From assembly GCF_002234675.1 (NCBI RefSeq), contig NC_019876.2:19460999-19524998 (forward strand): DNA of 64,000 bases. The letters are read 5' to 3'. Both the position numbers and the translations under genes were made by a program. The DNA comes from Oryzias latipes. Lineage: Eukaryota; Chordata; Actinopteri; Beloniformes; Adrianichthyidae. Under the pieces are notes generated by a model. That model was given only the letters and a program-made list of their open reading frames with translations. It was not told the origin of the DNA and did not search any database. Of the stretch, positions 1 to 11,997 are shown piece by piece (positions within the stretch are counted from its first letter, which is position 1; each line of letters opens with the position of its first letter).

Positions 1-403
1 GTTGCACGATGAGGAAAACTGGCAATATGCGATATTAGTGATCAGTATTGCGATAACGATACAACTTGCGATACATGAACAAATAGCAAAACAACCATAA
101 GCGTCAGTCCCATTTCATTGCAACAGCTTAAAGTAAACCTTAAATGACCCCCGTCTACGTAGGAGGCGAGCATCTAACATAAAAGGGCTCCATCCGATTG
201 GTCAACAACATGAACACGTCCATCTTGTTTGTCAAATGCATAAATGTATTTATTTAAATAGTTAAATACTTCAAGTTGCCATAAGATTGTTTTACCACAT
301 TTAAGGTAACCATTTATTGCAATTTTCGCAGTCTTTTGCGATATGCATTTTGCACAGCTTAATATTGCAATAACAATACATTTGCGTTTTATTGTGCAGG
401 CCT
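1..403. mobile_element. Non-autonomous DNA transposon (MITE), left end cut by window
   Basis: The segment is rich in short words such as GCGATAT, TATTGCGAT and TTGCGATA in both orientations. It begins TTGCACGATGAGG and ends ATTGTGCAGGCC, so the two ends are imperfect inverted repeats of a TGCACRAT-type terminus. This resembles the common teleost hAT-like MITEs whose ends read GGGCTGCACRATTA. There is no ORF. The start is probably incomplete. Confidence 0.45.
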
Positions 404-1632
404 ACAATCAGCAAACAAGTTTGTGTTCAAGAAGGAATGCCAAAAAGGAATGCTTAAGAGCCTTAGTGTGCAAGCGCTTCTGTTAGCATCCTTTTATGAG
501 TGCATCTATAACTAAGCTAATGACGACATATCAAATGTTTAGGACACCGCCCATGATATCGCTGGACGTGTCAAGAGGTTTCATATGTATGCTATTAGCC
601 AAAGGGGAGCACTCGACTCCATAAACTGTTTTAACTCCAAGCAGTTTTAACTCCAACTTAAAGCTTGATGTGAACTTCTTAATCAATGTTATTGACATTC
701 GAAAACATACTGACATGACAGTAAAACACTACAGCAGAATTGACGTAATATTTGCGCATGTGCAGACTGATCGGGTAGGCGTTACAGATTGAGTAGTGAC
801 AGACAACAACAAGCGGTAACTCTAGCAGGCAGTGGCTGAGAGGTGTCTTGCACCGTACATATTCGAATACTGGCAGCCACGCCTCTGTCTGCCCCAGGCT
901 TCATGAGTAGCTTACAATCACCTAGTATGAATGAGGAGTGAATAAATAATGGATACACATTGTAAACGCTTTGACCATCTGCAAAACTGCAGAAAAATCC
1001 AATCCATTATTATTATTATTCATCTTGAATTAAACATTTTTGTTCCGTTTTAAGAAAAGAGAATGCATGTTGGGACACTCCAGAACTAATCCAAGCAATG
1101 CCACAAAAAGCATGTCTGTAACCAAAGCTACATTTCTTTTTGGGTCATCCATCCATTAATGCTAATAATTCCTTTCTATAGCCTGATTGTGTCCAAAGTT
1201 AGTGTAAAATGATCAGCTGTTTTTTAAGGGCTTCTGGCTACCAATTTCCTCCAAAACTTGTTCCAAGGTGAAATGCATCGATCAATCTGCCAGAAATCGA
1301 CTGATTTTCAGTGTAATCTGTCATGACAAGTGTAGGTCAAGCAACGCCACATAGAGTTCTTTGTCTCCTCGAAGCAAAGATTTCTTTTAGCCGTTTCAAT
1401 CAAGTTTTCCTTCAGACACAATGACACTAACATCAACACATTCCCAGCTCAAAAGACAAAACTGTTGATCAATTTACTAATTAAAACTTGGCTCCAATTT
1501 CGCTAAATAGAGCTAAGAAACAGGAAGAAGTAGTAGTAATGACTTTTCCAGTACTTTAGGAAACTTCCTGTGATATGAAGCGGATTTCATTCTTTAGGCC
1601 AAATAGTAGTGTATTGCCATAGGTGTCATAGA
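404..1632. other. Non-coding stretch, presumed pacs1 intron 1
   Basis: No convincing exon, RNA gene or terminal repeat was seen on either strand. A short ATT microsatellite lies near 1009-1021. The longest ORF here (531-716, minus) shows no recognisable motif. Confidence 0.5.
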
Positions 1633-1760
1633 CCAGTGTTTTTCAACCAGTGTGTAAAACACTTGTGTGCCGTGGGAGATGGTCAGGTGTGCCATGGGAA
1701 ATTATCCATTTTCACTGATCTAAAAACATTTTCCATCTCCAGGATATTAGCTCTTTGTTC
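1633..1760 (+). mobile_element. MITE fragment with CCAGTGTTTTTCAACC terminus
   Basis: The segment starts CCAGTGTTTTTCAACCAGTG and continues with two copies of GTGTGCCRTGGGA, a layout typical of a teleost hAT-like MITE terminus. A related start (CCAGGGTTTTCAACC) occurs at 5152 on the same strand. The far end of this copy is unclear. Confidence 0.4.
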
Positions 1761-1934
1761 ATCCAAACAGGCCCTGATAAAACACTGAGTAGTTAGGAAT
1801 ATGAAAGATCATAAAATACTTTTTTCTTTGTGTTTATGTGATTTTATTAGACATTTTGGTGTCTAAGAATGGTGGTACAGCGATTTAGCCGCAGCTTTGT
1901 CTCTGTTTTCGGAAAAGTCCCGCCCCTTTAACTG

Positions 1935-3630
1935 CAGGGCGCCAGACTGCGACTAAATGGTCGCATTTTGCGACCAAAATTTGAGAGTGTGCGACTGAAT
2001 TTTACATCCGGTCGCATATGTGCTACCAGTAAATTTGCCTCCCCCACCCTCCGTGTTTTTTAAACATTAAATGTGGAAGGGGCACGTCAATGATAAATGA
2101 AATAATCAATGAGACGCGAGCGCACACGCACGCAAACTGTAACACACGCACACAAACTCGCACACAAACTCATGAGACGCAAGCGCACACACACGCAAAC
2201 ACAAACACTCGCATTCATACTCATGAAACGCGAGCACACACTCGCGTGATGCCCGTCTGTGAGGCGGCCACTGCGTGTGAGAAGAATAGGGAAAGCCACT
2301 TTAAGTGGCTAAATGCGGGGAGGGGGAGGGGCTTAGAGATAATCGAGCGCGCGTAAACATCTGTGGGAAGGAAACGGAGACAAATATCATCACAACCTGA
2401 TATGTGCGTCTGAGCTATAAGCGAACTATTGATTCGTTCTTCCGACCTGCGGCTAGTGTACCAGTGCCAGAGTCTACAGCAGGGTTTCAAACTCGCGACG
2501 CACGGCTGTAACGGCATGACACCGCTCCCGCGGGAGATGGTCAGCTGAGGAGCACAAATGTCCCACACCTATGCGTGAAAGCTAACGGGGCTCTAACATT
2601 AAACACGTGTGAGCAACAACACGATTTAGTCTTAGACACATTTAAAACACGTGGGGAAAACGCAACGATAGACGTGTTTAAGATGAACCAGCGCCGCGCC
2701 TGGATCGTTGGGGTGACCAGGGGGGGGGGGGGGGGATGAAGGCAAGCTGCAGCGAGACTTAAGGAGAACAGGAAGTTGTAGTCCTTTACATTCAATTTAC
2801 TTTTAATATGCCTCTTCCCCTTAGTATGATCTGTGATTTGTGATATCTTTAATATATCTTTTATAATTATTTTAATGTTTTGTAATGTATGTAGCCTTTT
2901 TTTTTAATCAGTTGGCATATTAAATTATTTTAATTGATCGCTGAACTACAAAAACCCATCAGGACACATGTCCCATAATGCATTGTTTTGTAGTCTGTAG
3001 GGCAGCTTTCAGTCAGTGCAGTACTAAATTTCCAGCTGTGTTCGTGTAGGTTGGGGCCTTGCTCCCACCCCTTTCTCGTGATATTTTTGTTTTGATTGAC
3101 AGGTGATGTTGGAGCAAAAACAAAAATATACATCTCACACCAGGTGATCTGCGCAGCGTTGCGTCCATCTGGGTGATCTCAAACACGCTTATTGTGCATC
3201 TTGGCTGCACCTATTTGGTGTCACCAAGAGGAATTTCCATCACCTAATATTTACATACATTTAAGTATTATTTGTAACTGTGAAATGACCGAAAGGTTAC
3301 TACGGTAATCACTTTGTTACTAAAAACTTTTTTTTAATTATAAATGTATGGTATTTTGTTTACCATTTGTACTGTCATGACTGCGATGGTGCTGTCAGCT
3401 TACCTTGTTGCTGCATCTTCAAAAGTGCAGAATAAAATGTGACACCAAATTTGAAACAGCACATTGTAATTTATATTATTAAAGTATTTATTAGTAATAC
3501 AGTGGAAATTAGTAGCTTTGGTTAGAATGTTGATTTACGGTATGCGCCCCTAAATTTTCTGGTTGTGCCCCTAAAATTTTCAGTTGGGGGCCACAGTGCT
3601 CCAAGTGAAAAAAGTTAGTCTGGAGCCCTG
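1935..3630. mobile_element. hAT-like non-autonomous element with 5-bp target duplication
   Basis: The left end reads CAGGGCGCCAGACT and the right end is its near complement, AGTCTGGAGCCCTG, giving about 14 bp of terminal inverted repeat. Both sides are flanked directly by AACTG (1930-1934 and 3631-3635), a 5-bp duplication. Classical hAT elements duplicate 8 bp, so this would be a 5-bp hAT subgroup or another superfamily. Inside are a CA-rich minisatellite (2110-2262) and a poly-G run near 2719-2735, with no transposase ORF. Confidence 0.6.
2110..2262. repeat. Degenerate CACACG/CAAACTC minisatellite
   Basis: Interspersed CACACG, CACAAACTC and CATGARACGCGAG words repeat about every 20-50 bases. 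The ORFs that run through it on both strands are low-complexity reading of this repeat. Confidence 0.7.
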
Positions 3631-4620
3631 AACTGTCTGGCTGTCATGGCACTACATCTGCCATGATGCATTGGGTTAGAGTGACAGCGTCTCAGCGTAT
3701 AACGAGTCTTCCCTGTAAAACGTCTTGAAACCAAAACAAACACACAAACAGTTTTTAAATCTTCTTGATGAAATCAAGTGTCACTGGACCTTTACTCTTA
3801 CAGGGGAGTAATTGGACAAGCTGCTGTTTTCTGCTTCGCTATCTCAGGCAAACTCACTAAATAAGCTGGACAGTTTTTTTTAATAAAAAAATGTTTTCAA
3901 TATAAATTCAGTGAGTGAGAAAAAAGCAGGTGCTCTTCTTGCTTCATCGTGAAAATAAAACATTTCAAAACAAACTAACATAATAAACCTGAAAACCTTA
4001 GTCTTAAAGTCCAACTAAAGAGTGATCATCTGGGATTTACAGGAAAAAATGCATTCCAGTAAAATGGTGTGTGGGTGAGGAGCTTTTTTTAAAGTAGGGT
4101 GAGAGGTTTCACTGAAGTGCAGCAGCTCTGAAGATGCCCGTTTGCCATTTTCTACTGACAGGTGGATTATAGTGAAACATAAACTCCACAGGCTGTGGAA
4201 AGCCAATGGCTTAACAGATCTTTACATCAATAATGGCAATGCAGTGAAAGTCATCTCAAGGAGAAAGCACCAAACAATAATAGCAGGGAGTGAAGAGGAA
4301 GAGGGATTTGCCATCCTTTCATCTACAGCAAAGCTGAGCTGCAATGGTTGGCACACAGCAGAGCAGACAAACGAGCAGAGACACGATGAGCGAGGCAGCC
4401 AAAACCAGCGTGATAAACATTTCTGCCCTGTCAGTGTGTCTGTACATGTAAGCAGCAACCTGCTGCTTTTTTTCAGCTTTTCTCCATGTTGGTTCCTGGA
4501 AGAGCTGGCATTCCCAGGCAGATGTAATGCGGGTGCTCAAGGAACGGAGGGTGACGTCCAATTCTGTGTTGCAGTAGCGGCAAACTAATCAGACAAATGC
4601 ACAATGAATAATTCATCACT
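3631..4620. other. Non-coding stretch, presumed pacs1 intron 1
   Basis: No domain, splice-consistent exon or terminal repeat could be supported. A 148-codon ORF starts at 4142 on the plus strand, but its translation is compositionally mixed and matches nothing I recognise. Confidence 0.4.
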
Positions 4621-4819
4621 GCTTACTCCTTACAGACGTGGTGTGGTTCCAACATGTCGCCATCAGTATCATAAAGAATGGCAACTGAATTGACTTGAAA
4701 AATCACGCATGACGTCACTCGTAATAAATGCCCTGCTTCTGGTTCCAACCACACAAAGTCAATTCAGTCGCCATTTTTCTGCAATATGTCCGTCGCGGAA
4801 CCAGACATCCTCAGTAAGC
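4621..4819. mobile_element. Fold-back MITE
   Basis: The element begins GCTTACTCC and ends AGTAAGC. The two halves are long imperfect inverted repeats: GTGGTTCC, CGCCAT and GGCAACTGAATTGACTT on the left recur inverted on the right as AAGTCAATTCAGTCGCC and GCGGAACC. This would fold into a hairpin of roughly 70-90 bp arms. No ORF is present. Confidence 0.6.
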
Positions 4820-5689
4820 CATGATTGGATTGTGTCAGTCTGAGTCCACATTTCTATGGCAACCACTCTCAATCAGGAGTGACCATGTTAGTAGGACACA
4901 CCCCTTCCACTTAAAGCGGGATAGGGAGAATCAAACGCTTTGAAGGTTTTACACAAGGCCTCCTACTTTTATTGAGGCATCTGATTGGTCAGTTTATACC
5001 TTAAATAACTTGTACTACAACAACAAAAATCACAAAAAAAAATTAGGATTAGCAAGAACATTAATAAAAGGTAGTAGAGCAAGAATGGTTATTCTGACGA
5101 ATAGAATAAGTAATGGCTGTTTATTTCTCAAAAGAAGTCTATGGAATTAGACCAGGGTTTTCAACCTTTTTGTGCCAAGGTAGACTTTTCCTTGACAAAA
5201 AAAAATCACTAGGCACATCATCAACCAAAAATGTAAAAAAGAGAAACTCAGTAGTCTGTATTAATGATGAACCTGTCCCTGCAGGATTTTGCGGGCCTTT
5301 TTGTTATAGTTGTAATACTTGTATTAGGTTTTTTTTATTCTAAATTAAAACTGTAGCTTTAACAAAAAAGTTTCATCCATTTGGGGGAAAAAGTTAGTTA
5401 TATTTAAACTTAAATTTAAAAAAATACTTGAATTCTAGAATTGAATTTGTCTTTCAATACAGAAATTATTAAAAACCAGCTGTTCTATTTAGAAAGATAA
5501 CTTTGACCAAACCGTTGACCTTGCAGAGGTTTTCAGAGAAAGCCGCTCTTTTTGGGCTGGTTTCAGAAAAGACAAGATAAATATAGAATGCATTCATATT
5601 CATGTAATAAATGTGAATTTATGAATCCATTAATAGATTTTCCTTTAAATTACGGGTGTTTTCAGTCAGGACACTTTTAGTTTCCTTAA

Positions 5690-5905
5690 AGAGAACCAGA
5701 GTTCATTTCCCCCGATAAACCTGGAACACATTCTGTGAATACACCCAGGAGGACCCTGGTTCAGGACAAGGAACAACTCTCAGACCCATCTTTCCATGCC
5801 TGAGCTTTGGTTTGCTATGAGTTTTCTCAATCTGAATATGCCACGTGCTCAGAGCGAAATAACTGGACCAAAATGGCCACCGTAGCCCGTCGTGAATGTA
5901 ATGTA
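5690..5905 (+). mobile_element. Teleost interspersed repeat, copy 1
   Basis: This segment aligns with the inverted copy at 11390-11690. Shared words are GAATACACCCA/GAATAAACCCA, GGACCCTGGT, AACAACTCTCAGACCC/AACCCCTCTTGGACCC, TCAATCTGAATA and AAAATGGCCACCGTAGCC. It is probably a MITE or SINE-like family with AGTCTGAATA-type ends. Part of the same family may lie at 6530-6625. Confidence 0.5.
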
Positions 5906-8746
5906 AAAATAATAGGAAAGAAACAACAGATAAGCAGCGGGCAAATGCAGTGTTGTTTTGAGTATCGTTTCATCAAACAGAAAAAAAGTTCCAACTCCTT
6001 ACTTGTTAGAACATTTTTTTTTAACACGACAGAAAATGTTTCGTACATGCTTTTCTGTATTTGGTTATGCTGCACGCGCCTGGTGCTGCTGTGATGTCAC
6101 CCTAAAAGCTACCTTGTAGTTCCTTAGAGAATTCTCTAAAACAATGCCATAACACCGCAACGATGAGACAAACTCATTGAAATATGGTTGGATGAATGCA
6201 GGCTCATTAAAACAACTTCTAATGTGATTCACATTGCTTCTCACTGTTTTCCCAACAATCTATATGTCATAAACACTTATCAGCATTCCTTCTTGGTCAT
6301 CTTCTTACTTCAGCTGAAAAAAAGTGAGTAAGTGTTGTACCTGACGTTAATAAAGTTCAAATAAAGTTCAAAATTGGTCAGCGAAATAAACTTTGAATTA
6401 TTGAACTATCCTGACAAGGATTACAAAGACTTCCATAATTTCTGCCTCCACTTGCTTTCCCTGGCCAATGACTAAAGAGGTCTTTAGTCATATGGCATTG
6501 TTTACAAGCTTCGGTTCAAAACAAGAAAGTCCGCCTGCCTGCAGTCAAAGACTAAATGCAAGGTTCAGGACTCGATCCAGACCAAATTATTTTTGGAGCC
6601 TGAATACACCCTAGCTCTGTTTTTTCCGAGCATAAAACCTTTTTCTATTCATTTTTTAAAATCAAAATTGAATGGATTCAGTAAAATGGATGGTATTGAT
6701 AACAACTGCTTCTATTTTTATTGAGTAATCATGAGAACTAGGTTGCTTCTCTGACTCTGAACTGGATTCTTTGTTCTGATACTTTGTTAGATTATTGAGT
6801 GTTTTTTCCCACGTTTTTTTGGTGTGGAAATATTTGGGTTTTTCAGGTATCAAATAAAAAATGAAGGCGAAAAACTGGCTTAACTGGCCACCAGAGTTTC
6901 AAAGAAATATCAGTTGAGACTCAACCTATGAAGCAGAGTCATAGGAATTTCCCCTTCAAATTTGCCATACAGCGTTCTCTGTGATGCAAGACAACGAGTT
7001 AACATTGAAGTCCATTCCTTAAATAACTGATGCAGAGAAGCAGCACAAAGAGGCCCACACTAATCTGTGTGGATTTGGAATCCCAGGCATGTGTGTGTGT
7101 TTCAGTTCTAGCAGACATCACTGACATTCCTCCGAACTGAAACCCTAAGTACAATAGAGAGTAGCTAATCTTTGTTCCTCTGTGACTTATACATTTGTGT
7201 GGTAAGGCTTGATCACGCGGACACGACTCTGCTGAGGAGATGGAGAGCCTCACCTCTCAGAGGGAGGAGTATGAACTGAGCGTATGCCTGCTCGAGCCTT
7301 CATGACATTGCAGAATTGAGGAGAAATAAGTGCAAATCAGGAGAGCAAGTTTAAAACTCCTGAAAAGGAGAATTTCTCTTTAGTAAACTCAGAAATTCGA
7401 GGTCAGATCAGCACAAATCAATTGTGTCACGCTAATGCAGTCAAGACTAAAGCAGCTGATTTTCAGAAAATTGTGCTTTGTAAGATGTAAGGAATGACTG
7501 CTAAAGCATCTGACATCTGTAAGACCAAACATGCAATCAGAATCTAAATCCAAGATGGGAATATTTAGCATTTTTTTCTAGTTGATCTCCACATCTGGAT
7601 TAAATAGAATAAATTGAATGGGTGTGTTTTGTTTTTTTTAATTATCTTTTTGCCTGCCACAACAAACTCTAGCAGCAGCACTAACCGAGCAAAATGCCAA
7701 GAAGAGGCATTTTAGGGTAAAAGAGGAAGAGGTTAGAGCAACAACACCTTGACTTGGGGAAAGGCAGGGGGTGTTGGTTCTCTCCAGCAACACAGACTGA
7801 GCAACAAGAAAGCCGCAAAGAAGCAAATAGGGCATGCACAACTAACAACGACTGACTCACAAGAGGCAGGCTCTTTGCAGCACCCTTTCAATACCTCTTT
7901 TTTCTTCTGTGTCTGGGATAAATCCCATTTAAATGTAGGTGACAGAGCCACTGCTTCATCTTTCTCCAACTCCTTTTTTCTGACTCTCCCCTTTTGCTGC
8001 AGTGAAGTCTAATACATAAGACTGGCCGCAACAACTGCAGAAAAAAAACTTCCAAAAAATAAAAAATACACAAATTAGACAGCAGGCAAACACAAAGATG
8101 CTAAAGTTGAGGTGGGAAAGTGTTTTCAAATGCACAACATGATTTATTTATAAGTGCATGATGCACACACATTGCTAAAATGCTAGTTAGCTAAATATGC
8201 CCTTGAGGCATTGCTTCAAACCCTGTAAATCTCCCAAAGCACATTAGAAACAACATTAAGATGTCAGCATGGAGGCTTTGTGTGATGATGGCTCTGGTGT
8301 TTTCAACACCCACTAATAGCCTCCCACACCCAAACAAACAAAAAAGACAACAAGAACCATCAAAAATTGGTAAGTTAATTTGGTGTGTTTATGTAAAATG
8401 TACCTATCTGGGTGAATCATCTGATATTTAAAAATAAAATTTACTTTTACTAGAACTGGAATCCATCATGGACAATCCTCTTCATTATCATCATCATCAT
8501 CCTCTTCGGAGGAGCTCATTCAGTCAGAGACTTTGACACCTCGCTGTAGGAAGTAGTGCTGCCTCCGATCTTTCTTCTTGTCAGCTAAATAATCACCATC
8601 ATTAATTTTTCAAGCATATTTTTAGAGGTATTTATTATCCATTTGCTTTTTTAATAGAGCTATAGTAACAAGGTAATTTCCCCTTTATTTCCTTAGTTTT
8701 TGTTTTCAATTGTCTCCAACATAGAAAAATTTTCAAAGCATTAATT
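5906..8746. other. Non-coding stretch, presumed pacs1 intron 1
   Basis: No gene was recognised. Many short ORFs on both strands lack motifs. One exon-like segment on the minus strand (about 8510-8585) is discussed in the findings. A CAT microsatellite lies near 8487-8500. Confidence 0.45.
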
Positions 8747-9027
8747 GGGGCAGTCGTGGAGCAGAGGTAGAGCGGTCGACCTTTGATCAGAAGATCACAG
8801 GTTTGGTTTCCACCCTGCCTGTCTATGTGTCCTCCTTGGGCAAGACAATGAACCCTGCATTGCTCCTGGTGGTTATAGGTTGGCGCCTGTGTTGGGCATA
8901 AGAGCACATACGCAAGTGTGTGACTGCATGTGTGTGTTTGGGTGAATGGAATTGTGACTGTAAAGCACTTTGGGCCTTCTATGAAGGTAGTAAAGTGGTA
9001 TATAAGTATATACCATTTACCATTTAC
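8747..9027 (+). mobile_element. tRNA-derived SINE, near full length
   Basis: The head GGGGCAGTCGTGGAGCAG carries an A-box-like TGGAGCAGAGG and a B-box-like GGTTTGGTTTCC about 30 bases apart, as in a tRNA-derived pol III promoter. The body contains the teleost SINE phrases TCCTTGGGCAAGACA and TGTAAAGCACTTTG, and the tail is CCATTTACCATTTAC. A truncated copy in the same orientation lies at 31448-31625. Confidence 0.8.
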
Positions 9028-9866
9028 TGAAGGAAACAAATATGGGCTTGACTGAGAAAATGAAAATTAAACCTTCTCAGGTGAGAGATGATCTTGAGAT
9101 ATAGCCTTCCCCTTTGAACCAGCCTTAGAACTTTACGCCTGTGAAGAACTGAAAGTGTCACTTCGGTGTGCCAGATCACAAGTTTTGAAAAATCTGTGTC
9201 ACACATTTTGCAGTCACACAAAGAAGCTTATTTCCGTGTCTTTTGTTTGGACCTAAGCCGACTGAGGTGCATTAAGTATCTCGCCTCTTGTGACCTTGCT
9301 GCATTATCCTTAACGACCCACAGGACCATCCACTGCTGCTGATGATCAACATGACACAGAATCATAACACACTATGTATGATAACATATGTTTGTATTCT
9401 AAATACGTGCTCATCATTAATTCACACTTTTTTCCATGTCTCAACAGTACTGTGTTGCTGCTGCATCAGTAGGCAGACAAACAGCTGAACATCCACACTA
9501 CTGGGTTAAAAGATCTCTGCTAAATAACAACAACAGGGTTTTGTCACGAAAGGCAGCATGAAAAAAATGCATTTGTCATCTCCAGCTGCAGGATTGCAGA
9601 AATGGTGGTTGTTTTTGGAGGATTGTTCGCTGTTGATTAGGAGCAGAGATGAAGTTCTGACTGAAGGGAGAAGACCCCAGGCTCGGTTGGGGGGGCAAAC
9701 CACCTGACATGTTAACCCACAGCTCAAACTCCACATCCCCACGGCTGACAGTATCTACAGAACAGCCACCCATGGGGGTTTGTCTGGTGGAAAAGCGCGC
9801 TCTACCCTTACTGATGAGTAAACCCACACGTGCACATCCCACCCCAACAGTGGTGGCTTAACGTAC

Positions 9867-10021
9867 CTCGGCACGCAGCTGGGTGAAGAGCGGTCGACCT
9901 CCCAGGTGGCGTAAAGGTTCATGTGGACCGGCCGGTTGGAGGAGATACTGACCGGCTTGGAGGGCTGCATGTGCGGCGAAGGGACGCCCCCAGTCCGTGG
10001 GAGCCCTCCTCGCTCCGACAT
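9867..10021 (-). CDS. pacs1: pacs1, coding exon 1 (phosphofurin acidic cluster sorting protein 1), partial gene
   Basis: PACS1 is a cytosolic sorting adaptor that links acidic-cluster cargo such as furin to AP-1/AP-3 and helps return it to the trans-Golgi network. Only the first coding exon is here: 51 codons plus two bases, starting at the ATG 10021-10019 and ending CCGAG before the donor GTACGT (9866-9861). The N-terminal 30 residues are proline/serine-rich as in the family, followed by HMNLYATWEVDRSS and SCVPR, which match the start of the conserved furin-binding region of vertebrate PACS1. The next family exon would encode the segment after SCVPR; I do not find it to the left, so the gene continues beyond the window. 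pacs2 is the main alternative, but synteny with sf3b2 favours pacs1. Teleosts may have a/b duplicates, which I cannot distinguish. Confidence 0.85.
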
Positions 10022-10515
10022 CCTGAAGACTGACTGGGAGCTTTCAGACGGAGAACAATCGTAAGGGGGAGGTGGCCACCCGCACAAGTGTTTTCTTAGC
10101 CGTCCCTCGCTCGGTTGGGGTCGGTTTTCCTCCTTCCCTTTTTTGTTTTTGTTCAAGACTCACGACGTAGGTGTAAACGCGTCCACACCGAAAGAAAGTT
10201 GGTCTGTTCCGAGCTAATCACTTACAGACGGTGAAAACATCGCTGTCTTCAGGGTTTGTCCCCGAAAGCAGACACCAAAGATCTGTGCCAGTCCCCGCGC
10301 GAGACCGTCTCGGCTGCTGTCTTTGCAGGAAGCGGAAATTTGTGTTGGTGAAGCAGTTCTGATAGCAGAGAGACCGAATGAGCCACGCCCTCGAGCACGA
10401 GACACACGGAGCAGCCAGCCAATAGGAAGCCTGCATCTTCTTTTGTGTATTTTGAAGTAATTACAGCTGAGAAACAGTGGCGGGAGGACTCGGCTGTCCT
10501 CGGGGAGAGTCGGCT
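10022..10515 (-). promoter_or_regulatory. pacs1: pacs1 5' UTR and promoter, CpG-rich
   Basis: The block upstream of the pacs1 ATG is richer in CpG than its surroundings. It carries a CCAAT box on the plus strand at 10419-10423, a CACGCCC (KLF/Sp1-like) at 10384-10390, and GC-rich sequence to about 10515. No TATA box is apparent, which fits a broadly expressed CpG-island promoter. The transcription start is not defined. Confidence 0.5.
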
Positions 10516-11389
10516 TTCCCCGGTCGCGCCGAAAACATAGCCTCTGACGTAATTGTTTTCTCCGTTTATGAAGGACCAAAATTTTTATTTATTTTGGTTA
10601 GTTTATGTGGAGTTTTCTCGTGGTGCTCAATATCCTGCATAAAAAATATTAATTTATCAATGTTTGTGCCTAATATATTTGTTGTTGGTGACTCAAAATT
10701 GTCATGTCTGTGGGAATGTGAGTGTGTGCGATTGTTTTTGTGTGGCCCTCTGATGGAATGGGAAACTCTCCAGGGTTTACCCAGACTTTACAGATGGTTG
10801 GATGAATGGCATCGATGAATGTGTGGATCGAAAGAATGATAGCAAATTGGTTCAAGAGTGGGCACAAAACAGATGTAATGGGAAAGGATGGAATAGATGA
10901 ATAACTGACTAGATTGATTGATTAATGAATAAATTGATGGATAGAAACATTAATGAATGGAATGGAATGGAATGGATGGATAGGAAGGTGACATTATATC
11001 CGTAACAGATGTAACAGGTGTAATGTGATGGTATAGGATGAATGAATGAACGATCGAACGAACAAACGAATGAATGAATCAATGAATGCAACCACTGGGG
11101 GGCACAATCCAGTGCTCTCCTGTGCCGGTTCCAAGTCCAGATAAATGCAGAGGGTTGTGTCAGAGCAACACCAAACTAAACATGTGAAATACTTTGGTCC
11201 AGCACAGACATGCTGCAAACTGTACTGAGGAGGTAACAACTAAGAAGGTACAGTGATACGTGTTTATGACATATAGATTGTCAGGAAAACAGTGTGAGAA
11301 GTAATGTGTGTCACGTTAAAAGTTGTTGCAATGAGCCTTGATTCAGCCGACCAAATTTCAATGGGTTGCTGTGTCTAATCGTTGCTCCA
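10516..11389. other. Intergenic, simple repeats at 10870-11090
   Basis: Degenerate GATTGATT, GAATGGAATG and GAATGAATGAAC runs occupy 10905-10980 and 11035-11090. Nothing coding is supported; the ORFs here are mostly translated repeat. Confidence 0.6.
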
Positions 11390-11690
11390 TTACTGTGTTT
11401 ACATCCCGTAATGCCTGGCTACGGTGGCCATTTTTGTCTAGCTGTTCGAATCCGAGCACAAAGCCTATTCAGACTGAGGAAACTCAGAGCGAACTGAAGC
11501 TCAGTCTGAATAGAAACAAACCGAGACCACCTCAAATAATGGGTCCAAGAGGGGTTCCTGTTCCCATACCAGGGTCCTATTGGGTTTATTCAAATTTGAA
11601 AATTTGTTCCTGATTTTTGGGCGAAACAAACTCCGGTTCACTTTGACCAAATGTGTCCAGTCTGAATATACCATTACTGAGGACTGTCCG
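11390..11690 (-). mobile_element. Teleost interspersed repeat, copy 2 (inverted relative to copy 1)
   Basis: The reverse complement aligns with 5690-5905 through GGACCCTGGTA, TTGGACCC, CTCAGTCTGAATA and AAAATGGCCACCGTAGCC. Additional AGTCTGAATA words near 11660 suggest the family terminus. Confidence 0.5.
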
Positions 11691-11997
11691 GTCTCTGTAT
11701 GACCGGAGAAGGAGCTTGGTTCACATAGCCAGCATTAAGTCGGACAAGTTCGGGGGGTGACTATCAGGTATTCAAATTAAGGATTAGCTTTAAACTGAAT
11801 ACTACTGGAATGAATTTGCTCTTTTAAAAATACTATATGTGAATTTGTCACACTATCCTGCTTTCAGTGGAAGGGTTGTGGCTTTCTAACATGAGTCACA
11901 CTGAAGGCATCAAAGCTCTGAATTAACGCGTGGAATTATATACATAACAAAAAAGTGTGAAACAACTGAAAATATGTCATATTCTAGGTTCTTCAAA

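Noticed and set aside
4142-4588. 148-codon plus-strand ORF
   Set aside because: No recognisable domain, no neighbouring splice-consistent exons, and overlapping ORFs of similar length on the other strand. Likely chance within an intron.
8747-8830. Functional tRNA gene
   Set aside because: Box-A- and box-B-like words are present, but the cloverleaf is not maintained and the segment continues into a SINE body and tail.
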